From NCBI GenBank assembly GCA_027717925.1, contig JALLON010000053.1:1-12196 (forward strand): a stretch of DNA of 12,196 nucleotides, given 5' to 3'. This document shows, piece by piece, positions 1 through 7,186 of this stretch; the first letter of the stretch is position 1; every line of letters starts with the position of its first letter. This DNA is from Acidobacteria bacterium AH-259-G07 (GTDB lineage: Bacteria > Acidobacteriota > UBA6911 > RPQK01 > JADFOI01). The notes beneath the pieces were generated by a model. That model saw only the letters and a list, made by a program, of their open reading frames with translations. It was not told the origin of the DNA and did no database searches. The translations under genes were made by a program, and so were the position numbers.

Positions 1-68
1 TGTGGAACGAATGTTACTGGGCAGCACGACGGAACGAGTGGTTCGAATCGCCTCCTGCCCGGCGTTAA

Positions 69-314
69 CCTTCAAACATTCCCTTGCGTGAGGTGCTCGC
101 CGGGCGACTGGACCGTTTTAGTTCCATCGATCTCTCGGAGGGAGGGGACTCATCCCGCTACAACTTCAGCGTCAGCCCTCAAAAACTGTCGCCCAACCAG
201 GCGCTCAATACCCAGTTCTACACCGTCCATTATGAGTTAGATCTATTTTCGAACTTTACCTTGTTTGTCCAGGATCCCGTTCGCGGGGACGGGAGCCCTC
301 ATTCGATCGAGTGA
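69..314 (+). pseudogene. TonB-dependent receptor fragment (degenerate)
   Basis: The reading frame from about 69 to the TGA at 312-314 encodes a stretch that looks like the inside of a TonB-dependent outer-membrane receptor. It has a segment reading RLDRFSSIDLSEGGDSSRY followed by a strand reading YELDLFSNFTLFVQDPV and then RGD, a pattern I recognise from beta-barrel regions of such receptors (usual form YxLxLFSNFTYFLxDPVNGD). A TAA lies in the same frame at 66-68. The frame then closes straight after the conserved RGD instead of running on for several hundred residues. Another frame is open from base 1 to about 80, so a frameshift near 70-80 is possible, but I cannot match its translation to the family. 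The piece is therefore a remnant, truncated at its 3' end and possibly frameshifted. The TTG at 84 is unlikely to be a real start. Family recognition is from memory of conserved strands, not a search. Confidence 0.6.
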
Positions 315-454
315 AGGGTCCATAACTGACCCAATTGAAACTTGGAGAGTGTGGCAGAGGTTCCCGAGTTCTCGTCGCTCTGGGTGCCAATCGCCTGGCG
401 ACGATGTCGCCTTCCGTACAAACCTACGTCACACCCTGTGCTATCATCAAAAGT

Positions 455-850
455 ATGAGGCAGGCACTTAGCCTCGTGCTCCTAGCTATGATTGTGTCAC
501 CATCCATCTTATCAGGATGGTGGCACGTGGAATCTATGGAGGATTCTTCGATTTGTCCGGCGCACGGTAACACCTGCTGCTGTGTGTGGGCCTGCATTAG
601 GGGACACAAACAAGAACAATCTACAAATCAAGCGTGTCACATCGACCGTCGAGGTCCGCGATTGCAAATGTTCACAGCCTGTAAGGCCGAGGACGATGCT
701 GTCTTGGACACCGTTCTAAAGCCTGCGCTCATTCCTGGTAATGTGCAGGTCAATCCACCGAGTAGATCCTCTAACTTGATTCTGTGCCCTTCGCTGGAAA
801 GAAGCCAACTAAAGGATCCACAAGAGCCTCCTCCCCGATCTGAAGCCTAA
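455..850 (+). CDS. Small secreted Cys/His-rich protein, function unknown
   Basis: A protein of 131 residues starting at ATG 455. Residues 1-20 form a hydrophobic signal sequence (MRQALSLVLLAMIVSPSILS), and this is why I prefer this start to the in-frame ATG at 335, which would add 40 unlike residues. The mature part is rich in Cys and His: C34 and H37 are followed by the triplet C41-C42-C43, then C47, H51, C61-H62 and C76, with a lone C111 later. The C-terminal third is Pro/Ser-rich (ending EPPPRSEA). The layout CPxHx(3)CCCx(3)C recalls uncharacterised Cys-rich envelope proteins that I believe are found in Acidobacteriota, and metal or haem handling is a reasonable guess, but no function is established. 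There is no strong Shine-Dalgarno sequence before 455. It lies between a decayed TonB receptor and an outer-membrane barrel gene 66 bp downstream, on the same strand. It is probably real but hypothetical. Confidence 0.6.
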   Translation: MRQALSLVLLAMIVSPSILSGWWHVESMEDSSICPAHGNTCCCVWACIRGHKQEQSTNQACHIDRRGPRLQMFTACKAEDDAVLDTVLKPALIPGNVQVNPPSRSSNLILCPSLERSQLKDPQEPPPRSEA

Positions 851-903
851 ACCCTTTTCCCAACGTTACCAGAAAGATTCATCTCCCTTAAAATCCTTAA
901 CAG

Positions 904-911
904 GAAGGAGG
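904..911 (+). promoter_or_regulatory. Strong ribosome binding site for the barrel gene
   Basis: The sequence GAAGGAGG lies five bases before ATG 917. It is the best Shine-Dalgarno match in the left part of the window and fixes the start of the outer-membrane barrel gene. Confidence 0.8.
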
Positions 912-916
912 CGAAG

Positions 917-1702
917 ATGCGCAAGTTTGCCATCCTCTTGGTCGGGGTGCTGAGTGTCTCGCTCTTACAAGGCCATAAATACGAACCCATCAATACCGAG
1001 TATGCACCTCCAGTGGAGGTTTTTATCTTGGACATTACTCCTCAATATTTTAATTTGAGCGAAGGACGGGGTTTCTATTTCATTCCCGAAATCGGTATGG
1101 AGATGCCTCTGACAACTTGGTCGCAGATCGAGATATCCATCCCCTATCTACGACTTGATCCGCCAGGCTCTGATTCTCGAAATGGCTTGGGGGATCTGCA
1201 GCTCGGATTTCGTGCTCTTTTACCGAAACCGAGACAAGGCCCGATCTTGTCCCTCAATTTTGAGGTGCTGACCCCTACGGGAGACAGCCAGGACGAGCTA
1301 GCGGGTGAGGCGATTGAAGTCGCAGTCGGCCTTTTCACTACACAGGAGTTTGCTCGTGGAGTCCTGTTTGGAAACTTCAGCTACGCAGCTGAATTCCCGA
1401 AAGAGGAGGATCATCATGACAACATACTGGAGTACTCGACGGCGGCTGTGTTCCATGCCGGTCGCTTGCTCCACCCGACATTGGAGTTTTTCGGAGAGTC
1501 AAATCTGACTGAGAGAGAAACAGAAGTTTTCCTCGCACCGGAGATAATCCTCAACCTGACTCCCCGTACAGAACTCAAATGGGCGCTCCCGATCGGGCTA
1601 ACGGGTTCAAGTGCCGATTGGGGCCTCCAGTTCCAACTCACCATCTTCTTAAATGAGCATCCGGATTCGAATCTGCCTCCACCGATTTCGAGGTTCCATT
1701 AG
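917..1702 (+). CDS. Outer-membrane beta-barrel protein (transporter/MetA-pathway-like)
   Basis: A 261-residue protein with an N-terminal signal sequence (residues 1-19, MRKFAILLVGVLSVSLLQG). The mature part alternates polar and hydrophobic residues, as expected for an outer-membrane beta-barrel. The motif NGLGDLQLGFRALL, near residues 89-102, matches the GLGD-x-xLGxR pattern of the 'putative MetA-pathway of phenol degradation' / transporter barrel family. Later strands (VLFGNFSYAAEF, WGLQFQLTIFL) fit too, and the length of about 260 is normal for these barrels. The start is fixed by GAAGGAGG just upstream. It follows the Cys-rich secreted protein on the same strand, so the two may be co-transcribed. 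The substrate is unknown, and the family name does not imply phenol degradation. The barrel call is fairly secure; the family assignment is from pattern memory. Confidence 0.7.
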   Translation: MRKFAILLVGVLSVSLLQGHKYEPINTEYAPPVEVFILDITPQYFNLSEGRGFYFIPEIGMEMPLTTWSQIEISIPYLRLDPPGSDSRNGLGDLQLGFRALLPKPRQGPILSLNFEVLTPTGDSQDELAGEAIEVAVGLFTTQEFARGVLFGNFSYAAEFPKEEDHHDNILEYSTAAVFHAGRLLHPTLEFFGESNLTERETEVFLAPEIILNLTPRTELKWALPIGLTGSSADWGLQFQLTIFLNEHPDSNLPPPISRFH

Positions 1703-1942
1703 TTCTCTTTTAGGGGTGAACCCATCGAGGTCATCCTTAGTCCGCATTTCTCAGCGTGCAGTGTTGGTTGGGGGACAGCCTTTTTCGACTACGATAACGA
1801 TTTGGATATTGTTTTGGCCAATGGCCATGTGCGAGACTACATGGACGTGTTCAGTGAAGGCGTGCCTTTTGCTCAGCCTAATCTCTTGTTCTCGAACGGT
1901 GGAGCTGGGACGTTCGAAAACCTCTCTGGAGGAGCCTCATGA
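1703..1942 (+). pseudogene. FG-GAP/CRTAC1-type beta-propeller protein fragment
   Basis: The frame directly after the barrel gene's TAG stays open to the TGA at 1940-1942. From about 1757 it reads SVGWGTAFFDYDNDLDIVLA, then NGHV, and later FAQPNLLFSNGGAGTFENLS. This is the typical signature of CRTAC1/FG-GAP (VCBS-type) secreted propeller proteins: W-G-T-x-F-x-D-Y-D-N-D calcium loop, then ANGHV, then QPNxLFxNxGxGTFxxxS. Two things mark it as decayed. Only about 60 residues of a protein usually 500-1000 long remain, and the calcium-binding loop seems to lack two residues (DYDND followed at once by LD, where DYDNDG-x-LD is usual). There is no credible start. The stop overlaps the downstream ATG as ATGA, so the fragment may have been joined to the next gene by a deletion. 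Confidence 0.7.
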
Positions 1943-3261
1943 ACGAGCAATTCAAACTTCCAGCCTCTAAACTGTCTCAATTAGTGACTGATGCTCGGGA
2001 ACGCACCCTGCAGTTGGTCGCTGATCTGGCGGATGAGCAATTGACTGTTCCAAAAATGGAGATCGTTAATCCTTTTCGCTGGGAACTTGGACATGCGGCT
2101 TTTTTCTATGATGTGTTTGTCTTGCGGCTTCTTGGTTCTGACAAATTCCTTTTGGAGGGAGCTGAGAACCTCTATGATTCATCTAAGATCGATCATGACG
2201 ACCGTTGGCATCTGCCTCTCCCTTCAAGAGAAGAAACATTGGCTTATATGCGACGGGTGTTTGAACGGGTCATTGATTGGCTGGGTTCCCATGAGCCCAA
2301 TGCTGAAGAGACTTATTTGTATCTTCTTTCAGTTCTTCATGAAGATATGCATGGGGAGGCCTTTACTTACATGAGGCAGACTTTAGAATATCCTGTACCT
2401 CAGCTTGGCATTCTCCATGACAGGTCAAACGCTGCTGAAATTGGTGAGGGTCCATTGCCCGGTGACGTTGAAATACCGGGGGGCACGTTTCGACTTGGCG
2501 CCACGCCAGACCTTCCTTTTGTGTTCGATAATGAGAAATGGGCGCATCTGGTGGAAATACTTCCTTTTAGAATTGCTCGTGCCCCGGTGACCAATGCCGA
2601 ATTTGCTCAGTTTGTCGAAGATCAGGGATATCTGCGGCGTGAATTATGGAGTTATCAAGGCTGGGTATGGTGCGTGAAGACTGGAGCTGAACACCCTATC
2701 TACTGGAGCCGTGGAGGGAATGGCTGGTTGCGGAGGCATTTTGACCAACTCGTCCGGCTCGAAGAACATGCCCCTGTCATCCATGTGAATTGGTATGAAG
2801 CTGAGGCTTATTGTAATTGGGCGGGTAGACGGCTTCCCACTGAAGCAGAGTGGGAAATGGTGGCAAGTGCCGAGCCTGCCCCGGATGGCAACGGAATCTC
2901 AGAGCATAAGCGCAGATATCCTTGGGGAGATGAACCGCCTTCCCCTGATCGCGCCAACTTCGATTCCCGCTTTTTGGGCTGTGTTGACGTGGGAGCTTTC
3001 CCGTCTGGAGATAGCGCTTTTGGTTGTCGTCAGATGATCGGAAATGTTTGGGAGTGGACAGCTTCCGCCTTTTACCCCTTTCCTGGATTCATTGTGGATT
3101 TTCCGTATAAGGAATATTCAGCGCCGTGGTTTGGCTATCGTAAGGTGTTGAAAGGGGGAGCCTGGGCTACTCGATCTCGTCTTGCCCGTAATACTTATCG
3201 CAATTTTTCCCAACCTTACCGTCGTGATATATTTGCAGGGTTTCGCACCTGTGCCATCTAG
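1939..3261 (+). CDS. EgtB/SenA-type non-heme iron sulfoxide (or selenoxide) synthase
   Basis: A 440-residue, apparently complete enzyme of the EgtB/OvoA/SenA family, which couples cysteine, gamma-Glu-Cys or a selenosugar to the imidazole C2 of histidine or hercynine, using Fe(II) and O2. The N-terminal DinB-like helical domain (about 1-160) carries the iron ligands: H52 in WELGHAAFF, and H134 and H138 in LHEDMHGE. The C-terminal FGE-sulfatase domain (about 175-438) has PVTNAEFAQFV, WYEAEAYCNWAGRRLPTEAE, GNVWEWTAS and RRDIFAGFRTC. The tail pattern PGF-x-x-D-x-PYKEYSxPWFG, then KVLKGG, resembles the SenA/EgtB-variant subgroup more than mycobacterial EgtB. That subgroup call is from memory, so either ergothioneine or selenoneine chemistry is possible. 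CTGGAGGAG lies a few bases upstream of ATG 1939. No egtD, senB or senC is in the window, so the partners must be elsewhere. The start overlaps the stop of a pseudogene fragment (ATGA). Confidence 0.9.
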   Translation: MNEQFKLPASKLSQLVTDARERTLQLVADLADEQLTVPKMEIVNPFRWELGHAAFFYDVFVLRLLGSDKFLLEGAENLYDSSKIDHDDRWHLPLPSREETLAYMRRVFERVIDWLGSHEPNAEETYLYLLSVLHEDMHGEAFTYMRQTLEYPVPQLGILHDRSNAAEIGEGPLPGDVEIPGGTFRLGATPDLPFVFDNEKWAHLVEILPFRIARAPVTNAEFAQFVEDQGYLRRELWSYQGWVWCVKTGAEHPIYWSRGGNGWLRRHFDQLVRLEEHAPVIHVNWYEAEAYCNWAGRRLPTEAEWEMVASAEPAPDGNGISEHKRRYPWGDEPPSPDRANFDSRFLGCVDVGAFPSGDSAFGCRQMIGNVWEWTASAFYPFPGFIVDFPYKEYSAPWFGYRKVLKGGAWATRSRLARNTYRNFSQPYRRDIFAGFRTCAI

Positions 3262-3324
3262 CCCTTCATCCAGCCGGGATTATTCATAGGTTCTCGTCAC
3301 GAAGCGGCGAAAGCGCCGGCCGGG

Positions 3325-3358
3325 ATAGGGGCGAGCCGCTGGCTCGCCCGAACCCTAT
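3325..3358. repeat. Short palindromic repeat (REP-like)
   Basis: A perfect inverted repeat, GGGCGAGCC (3329-3337) with GGCTCGCCC (3341-3349), has a three-base loop. It is flanked by a further matching pair, ATAGGG (3325-3330) and CCCTAT (3353-3358), with a four-base bulge. The core closely matches the sequence at 8535-8561. It lies between the EgtB-like gene and the FAD oxidoreductase gene, only three bases before the GGAGG ribosome site. There is no T-run, so it is more likely a dispersed palindrome than a terminator. Confidence 0.6.
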
Positions 3359-3369
3359 TTGGAGGAAGA

Positions 3370-4602
3370 GTGATAAACAAAGGAGCTCATGAAAACTATG
3401 ATGTCGTCATTGTCGGAGCGAGCGTGGCCGGCGCCTGCGCCGCCATCGCGCTGGCACCCATTGGATACCGCATTTTGCTCCTGGATCGAGCTGTTTTTCC
3501 TCGCGATAAGCCTTGCGGGGAGGGAATCATGCCCCAGGGGGTCGATGCGTTGGACCAATTGGGGCTGCTTCCACGAATTCTTGCTAAAGGCGCGGTGAAG
3601 TTTCGGGGAATCCGCTATCGCAATCTACATGGGGACTGGGCGCAGGCGGACTTCCCGTCAGCCGCCGGTGCGACGGCTTTCGGGCTGGTCATGCGGCGCC
3701 TCGAGCTGGATCATCTCCTGTTGACGCAGGCCAGGGGGTTTCCAAACATTACGGTGAGAGAGGGCTTCCGCGTCACCGACGTGATTCAAGACGGCACGGT
3801 AGTTCAAGGTGTCTCGGGTCATCCGGTTGATCGCCCGGACGAAAAGGAATCTTTTCAAGCTCCGTTGACCATTGGAGCCGACGGAGCACACTCGATTTTT
3901 CACGGCCAGTGCGGTTTGACCCGAACTTACTTGCAGCGAAAGCGGTTTGGAGTGACCGGCCACCTGGAAGGGGTCAGTGGCCTCGGCCCTTATGTGGAAG
4001 TGCTGCTCCACCCTCAGGGAGAGATCTATGTCGCTCCCAGCGCACCGGCCACCGCTTGCGTGGCGCTGCTCCTAGAGAAGAAGGCCATGGCATTTTTCAA
4101 GGGGGATCTGGCCCAGTGCTACTTGCGATTCCTCCAATCTTTCGAGGGGTTCAGGGAGCGCGTTGTGGAGAGCAAATTGCTGCCGGCAGTGTTTGCGGTG
4201 GGACCCCTGGGGTTCACGGTGGAACCATGTTACCGCTCTGGTATGATCCTGCTCGGGGACAGTGGCGGTTTCCTGGACCCCCTCACGGGCCTGGGGATTA
4301 CCCTGGCTTTGAAAAACGTTCAGGCCGCCCTACCCATTATCCAGAAGGCCTTTGCGGCCCGTGACTTCTCAGCTCAAATGCTTGGTGCATACGCTGTTGA
4401 CCGGTTTCGACTGGTGGAGGACTTCTTGTTGTTTACCCGCCTGCTGCTGAATCTTTCCCGGCCCCGATTTCTTGCCAATCGTGCGATCCGCAAATTAAGC
4501 CACGACCCCTGTCTGTTTCAAAAGCTGATGGGTATTGCGGCGGGAACAAATCACTATCGCGACTTCTCCGTACGCGAGAAGCTTTCCCTGTTGATCGGAT
4601 GA
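3370..4602 (+). CDS. FAD-dependent oxidoreductase, geranylgeranyl-reductase-type
   Basis: A 410-residue flavoprotein of the class that includes geranylgeranyl reductases and FAD-dependent monooxygenases. Residues 11-40 form the dinucleotide-binding fold (DVVIVGASVAGACAA, with G16-x-S-x-A-G21, ending in the acidic D39-R40). The KPCGEG stretch at 47-52 corresponds to the K-x-CG-x-G loop of the geranylgeranyl reductase group. LLGDSGGFLDPLTGLGI near 294-310 is the second FAD (GD) motif, with G296-D297. Length is normal for the family. I take the GTG at 3370, because GGAGG lies at 3361-3365 and no in-frame ATG precedes the FAD motif. The substrate is unknown: isoprenoid double bonds or a polyketide-type aromatic are both known for relatives. 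It stands alone, with a dispersed palindrome on each side, and its stop codon runs into the large inverted repeat at 4601. Confidence 0.85.
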   Translation: MINKGAHENYDVVIVGASVAGACAAIALAPIGYRILLLDRAVFPRDKPCGEGIMPQGVDALDQLGLLPRILAKGAVKFRGIRYRNLHGDWAQADFPSAAGATAFGLVMRRLELDHLLLTQARGFPNITVREGFRVTDVIQDGTVVQGVSGHPVDRPDEKESFQAPLTIGADGAHSIFHGQCGLTRTYLQRKRFGVTGHLEGVSGLGPYVEVLLHPQGEIYVAPSAPATACVALLLEKKAMAFFKGDLAQCYLRFLQSFEGFRERVVESKLLPAVFAVGPLGFTVEPCYRSGMILLGDSGGFLDPLTGLGITLALKNVQAALPIIQKAFAARDFSAQMLGAYAVDRFRLVEDFLLFTRLLLNLSRPRFLANRAIRKLSHDPCLFQKLMGIAAGTNHYRDFSVREKLSLLIG

Positions 4603-4669
4603 CGGGATCAGACCTTGAGTTTTTCGTTTTTGCGCCGCAAAAACGAAAAACTCAAGGTCTGACCCCGTC
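4601..4669. repeat. 69-bp near-perfect inverted repeat abutting a stop codon
   Basis: Two arms of 34 bases (4601-4634 and 4636-4669) are reverse complements with one mismatch and a single central base. Each outer end carries a GGTCAGACC-like core (GGATCAGACC on the left, GGTCTGACCCC on the right), followed inward by TTGAGTTTTTCG. I recall this outer motif as a recurrent palindrome in environmental genomes, possibly mobilised by REP-associated tyrosine transposases; that link is from memory. The TGA stop of the upstream gene (4600-4602) overlaps the first bases of the element. It could also act as a strong hairpin at the mRNA end. Confidence 0.85.
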
Positions 4670-4682
4670 TCCCTAAAAAGGC

Positions 4683-4714
4683 AAAGGGATCGCCAGGAAG
4701 GCGATCCCTTTTTT
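4683..4714 (+). terminator. Rho-independent terminator, probably bidirectional
   Basis: The stem AAAGGGATCGCC (4683-4694) pairs perfectly with GGCGATCCCTTT (4700-4711) around the loop AGGAA. On the + strand it runs into TTTTTTAGGG, so it ends the FAD oxidoreductase transcript. On the minus strand the same stem follows the TonB receptor stop (4743) and leads into CCCTTTGCCTTTTT, so it can serve both convergent genes. Confidence 0.85.
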
Positions 4715-4742
4715 AGGGCGGTGGCCGTTGTAGTTCCGACAG

Positions 4743-6851
4743 CTAGAACGTCAACTTCAGGCCGAAGCGGATGACTCGCTCGTTGATGCCGTCCTCGATC
4801 TCGAGAAAGTCGGAGTCGTCGACGTCGTTACTGGCAAACGAGCCCCTGGTGTACTGCGGATGGTTGGTGAAATTGAAGGCCTCGAATCGAAACTCGAGGT
4901 TGACGTCTTCGGTCATGCCGAAGTTTCGGAACACACCAAAATCCCAGTTGAAGGTCCGCGGGGAGCGCAGGATGGCATAGCCAGCCGTCCCAATGGTATT
5001 GTCGGCAGGCTCGGCAAAGGCGGACGGATCATAATACGGCGTTCCCGGGCCGATACCGTTCAGCCTTACGATGGGTCCCACCAGATCGGCGCGCTGGCTG
5101 CAGCCACGGCAGTTTGCGGTACCAGGACCGTCCACATCGAAGGGCGTGCCGCTGTACCAGCTGACGATGTTGTTGACCTGCCAGCCGCCGACGAGATGAG
5201 ACAGGAATCCGCTATCGGAACCCCATCTCTGGCCGGGACCAAAAGGCAATTGCCAGATGTTCCTGAGCTCGAAGTTGTGCGTCCGATCCTGCTCCATCAG
5301 CGCGCGGTTGAGGTCAAAGAGTTCCGGAATGTCGATCTGCAGTCCGGCGTCACTGTCGTCGTCGGAGAAGCCGGAACCGATATTCCTACTCCACACGTAG
5401 GAGGCGTCGATGGACATCCCGCCGGTAAAACGGCGCTGCAGGCGCGTTTGCAAAGAGTCGTAGTTGGTATGACCCGCGGGGTCGGTCATGTTCGTATTGG
5501 CTGTCCGGCCAAAGGCCTGGACGAGCTGTCTGCCAGCAGTGCCCGCCCCGAGTGGCGACCAATTCAGGTCGCGGCGACCCAATGCGCGAATCGAGCGCGT
5601 GGCCACATACCCGACTTCTCCCGTCATGTCCCCAATCAGGTTCTTTTGAAGGGTCACGTTCCAGGATTGGATGTAGCCCCGGTCGAACTTGCCGGGAATG
5701 GTGGCGGCGAACACGTCGAGCGGGATGTCGATGACACCGGGTGAGGAGTCGGGGGTCACGATTTCCGGGATCCCCTCAGACAGGCTATTGATGGCGGGCA
5801 GAAAGTTGAAGGCCCCCCGGATGTCATTTTCGATAAAGACGGGAAAGTTGGTGCGCAGATCCCGGGCCAGCGGATAGGGGTCGATGGTGATTCCGTAGCC
5901 GGCCCGAAATACGAAATCGTCCGTGAGGCGGTAGGCCAAGCCCAGCCGCGGCGCCCAATAGATGTCCCTCACCTCGACTCCCAAATCCTTCGGGACGTTT
6001 CCAAAGCCGCCCAGCAACATCTTGTTGGTCGCCGGATCGTAGCGCTCGAAGCCGGTGCCGGAGCGCGTCGGTATGGGGTAGTTCTCCAGGCGCGTTCCCA
6101 AGGAGAGCGTGAATTTGGGCGTCACCTGCCAGCGGTCACGGATGTAAAAACCCCTCAGCCAATTGCGTGTGGTGTAAGGAAATACGCTCAGAAAGTTCTT
6201 CCCAATGCGGCCGGGCATTCCCAGCAAGAAGGCGGCAAAGCTCTGCCGCGAGGTGGTTTTGGTGAGCTTGTTGCAGCCTCCGTCGGGCCGCCCCTCCAGG
6301 CACAGCCGGGTCAAACTCCGATCGAAGCGAAAGCGCCCGCGGGCACCCTGTCCGACGCCTCCCTCCGGCTGGGTATGATTCATGTCCTGCCGGCTCAAGT
6401 CGAGACCCCAGCGGATGTCGTGTCTTCCTCTGGTCCAGTTGAAGTTCAACGTGTACTGGAGGTTTCTGTCGTCGCGAATGTAAGGCATGAAACTGTCTTG
6501 GGTGCCGTAATCGTTGTAGCCCGAGAGGTCAAAGTGCGGCCAGCCCCCTTGCCAGAATTCAGGGCCGTTGGTTCCCGGTATGCCGAGGACATCCAGACCG
6601 ATCTGTTCATCCAGGAAGGGGTTTCTGGAGTCGGTGAAAAACTTGGCAAAGCCGAAGTTGCCATCGATGATGAAGTTGGGCGAAACGATGTAGTTCGCGC
6701 CGTAACCCCAGGTCCAGGAGGTGCCTGAACCAAAGCCCGGGTTGCCTCCGCCCAGTCCGAACGAAGACAGGGCCTGACCCAGCAAATTATCATTCCCGAA
6801 CAGGGTCGGCTGTTCCACGTCATACTTGAGCGTGCTTACGCGTCCGAACAT
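4743..6851 (-). CDS. TonB-dependent receptor (Oar-like), N-terminally truncated, likely pseudogene
   Basis: From the ATG at 6851 the frame encodes 702 residues of an Oar-like outer-membrane beta-barrel. Typical strands include WGLDLSRQ, LSLGTRLENY, APRLGLAYRLTDDFVFRAGYG, QSWNVTLQKNL, TNYDSLQTRLQRRFTGG, and near the end LEFRFEAFNFTNHPQY, closing with FGLKLTF and a terminal Phe that directs barrel insertion. The family is normally about 1000-1200 residues, with a carboxypeptidase-like domain and a plug in front; both are missing. The homologous frame does not start at the ATG. It continues upstream to about 6959 with family-like sequence (NYFGTGPFTWDKY, then TDTKIDF) and is closed by TGA at 6960-6962, with no start codon and no signal peptide. 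I therefore read it as a truncated, probably non-functional receptor. The substrate would have been a large ligand such as a glycan or siderophore; which one cannot be told. Confidence 0.8.
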   Translation of the reverse strand: MFGRVSTLKYDVEQPTLFGNDNLLGQALSSFGLGGGNPGFGSGTSWTWGYGANYIVSPNFIIDGNFGFAKFFTDSRNPFLDEQIGLDVLGIPGTNGPEFWQGGWPHFDLSGYNDYGTQDSFMPYIRDDRNLQYTLNFNWTRGRHDIRWGLDLSRQDMNHTQPEGGVGQGARGRFRFDRSLTRLCLEGRPDGGCNKLTKTTSRQSFAAFLLGMPGRIGKNFLSVFPYTTRNWLRGFYIRDRWQVTPKFTLSLGTRLENYPIPTRSGTGFERYDPATNKMLLGGFGNVPKDLGVEVRDIYWAPRLGLAYRLTDDFVFRAGYGITIDPYPLARDLRTNFPVFIENDIRGAFNFLPAINSLSEGIPEIVTPDSSPGVIDIPLDVFAATIPGKFDRGYIQSWNVTLQKNLIGDMTGEVGYVATRSIRALGRRDLNWSPLGAGTAGRQLVQAFGRTANTNMTDPAGHTNYDSLQTRLQRRFTGGMSIDASYVWSRNIGSGFSDDDSDAGLQIDIPELFDLNRALMEQDRTHNFELRNIWQLPFGPGQRWGSDSGFLSHLVGGWQVNNIVSWYSGTPFDVDGPGTANCRGCSQRADLVGPIVRLNGIGPGTPYYDPSAFAEPADNTIGTAGYAILRSPRTFNWDFGVFRNFGMTEDVNLEFRFEAFNFTNHPQYTRGSFASNDVDDSDFLEIEDGINERVIRFGLKLTF

Positions 6852-7186
6852 GTTCAGTTTATCGCTGGCAGTAAAATCGATCTTGGTGTCGGTGGTGTAT
6901 TTGTCCCAGGTGAAGGGTCCCGTCCCGAAGTAGTTTCTGGATTCCGAGTTGAGGCAATTTCATGCGAGTGCTGACGAAAAACAGTCGAGTTTTGAACAAT
7001 TTCGGATTCCGCTGGTGGAACAGCTCGACTCAGTCAAATCCAAAAATTTGAACCGCTCGCCGGAATTCACATCATGCGACGGCGATAAGACTATGGCCTA
7101 GAGTAATTTATCCCGAACACCAAAAAGTTGGAGCAATCCGCTCCAGATTCAAAAAATTGGAGGGGGGGGCGGAGCCGGCGCTTACT
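6852..7186. other. Gap between truncated TonB receptor and act operon
   Basis: The first part (6852-6959) is still receptor coding sequence in the minus-strand frame, without a start. From 6960 to about 7120 I find no convincing gene. One minus-strand frame near 6970-7035 gives KLFKTRLFFVST, which faintly recalls the N-terminal side of Oar-like receptors and could be a degenerate remnant, but this is weak. A small inverted repeat, AGTCGAG (6983-6989) with CTCGACT (7024-7030), lies just beyond the truncation point. The right end holds a candidate operon terminator (7121-7145), a run of eight G (7162-7169), and a 13-base match to the palindromic repeat at 8537. Confidence 0.4.
7121..7145 (-). 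terminator. Candidate terminator of the act operon
   Basis: On the minus strand, TGGAGC (7145-7140) pairs with GCTCCA (7134-7129) around the loop GGATT. It is followed by ACTTTTTGG. It lies 42 bases after the actF stop at 7187. The stem has only six pairs and the T-run is five long, so this is a modest candidate. Confidence 0.4.

Noticed and set aside
335..454. N-terminal extension of the Cys-rich protein to ATG 335
   Set aside because: It would bury the signal peptide 40 residues into the protein; the extension has no secretory or conserved character.
3658..4011. Minus-strand open frame inside the FAD oxidoreductase gene
   Set aside because: Shadow of a well supported gene; no ribosome site or family.
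4860..5744. Long + strand open frame (294 codons) inside the TonB receptor
   Set aside because: It runs antisense to a frame with clear receptor strands, has no recognisable domain, and its composition follows from the codon bias of the opposite strand.
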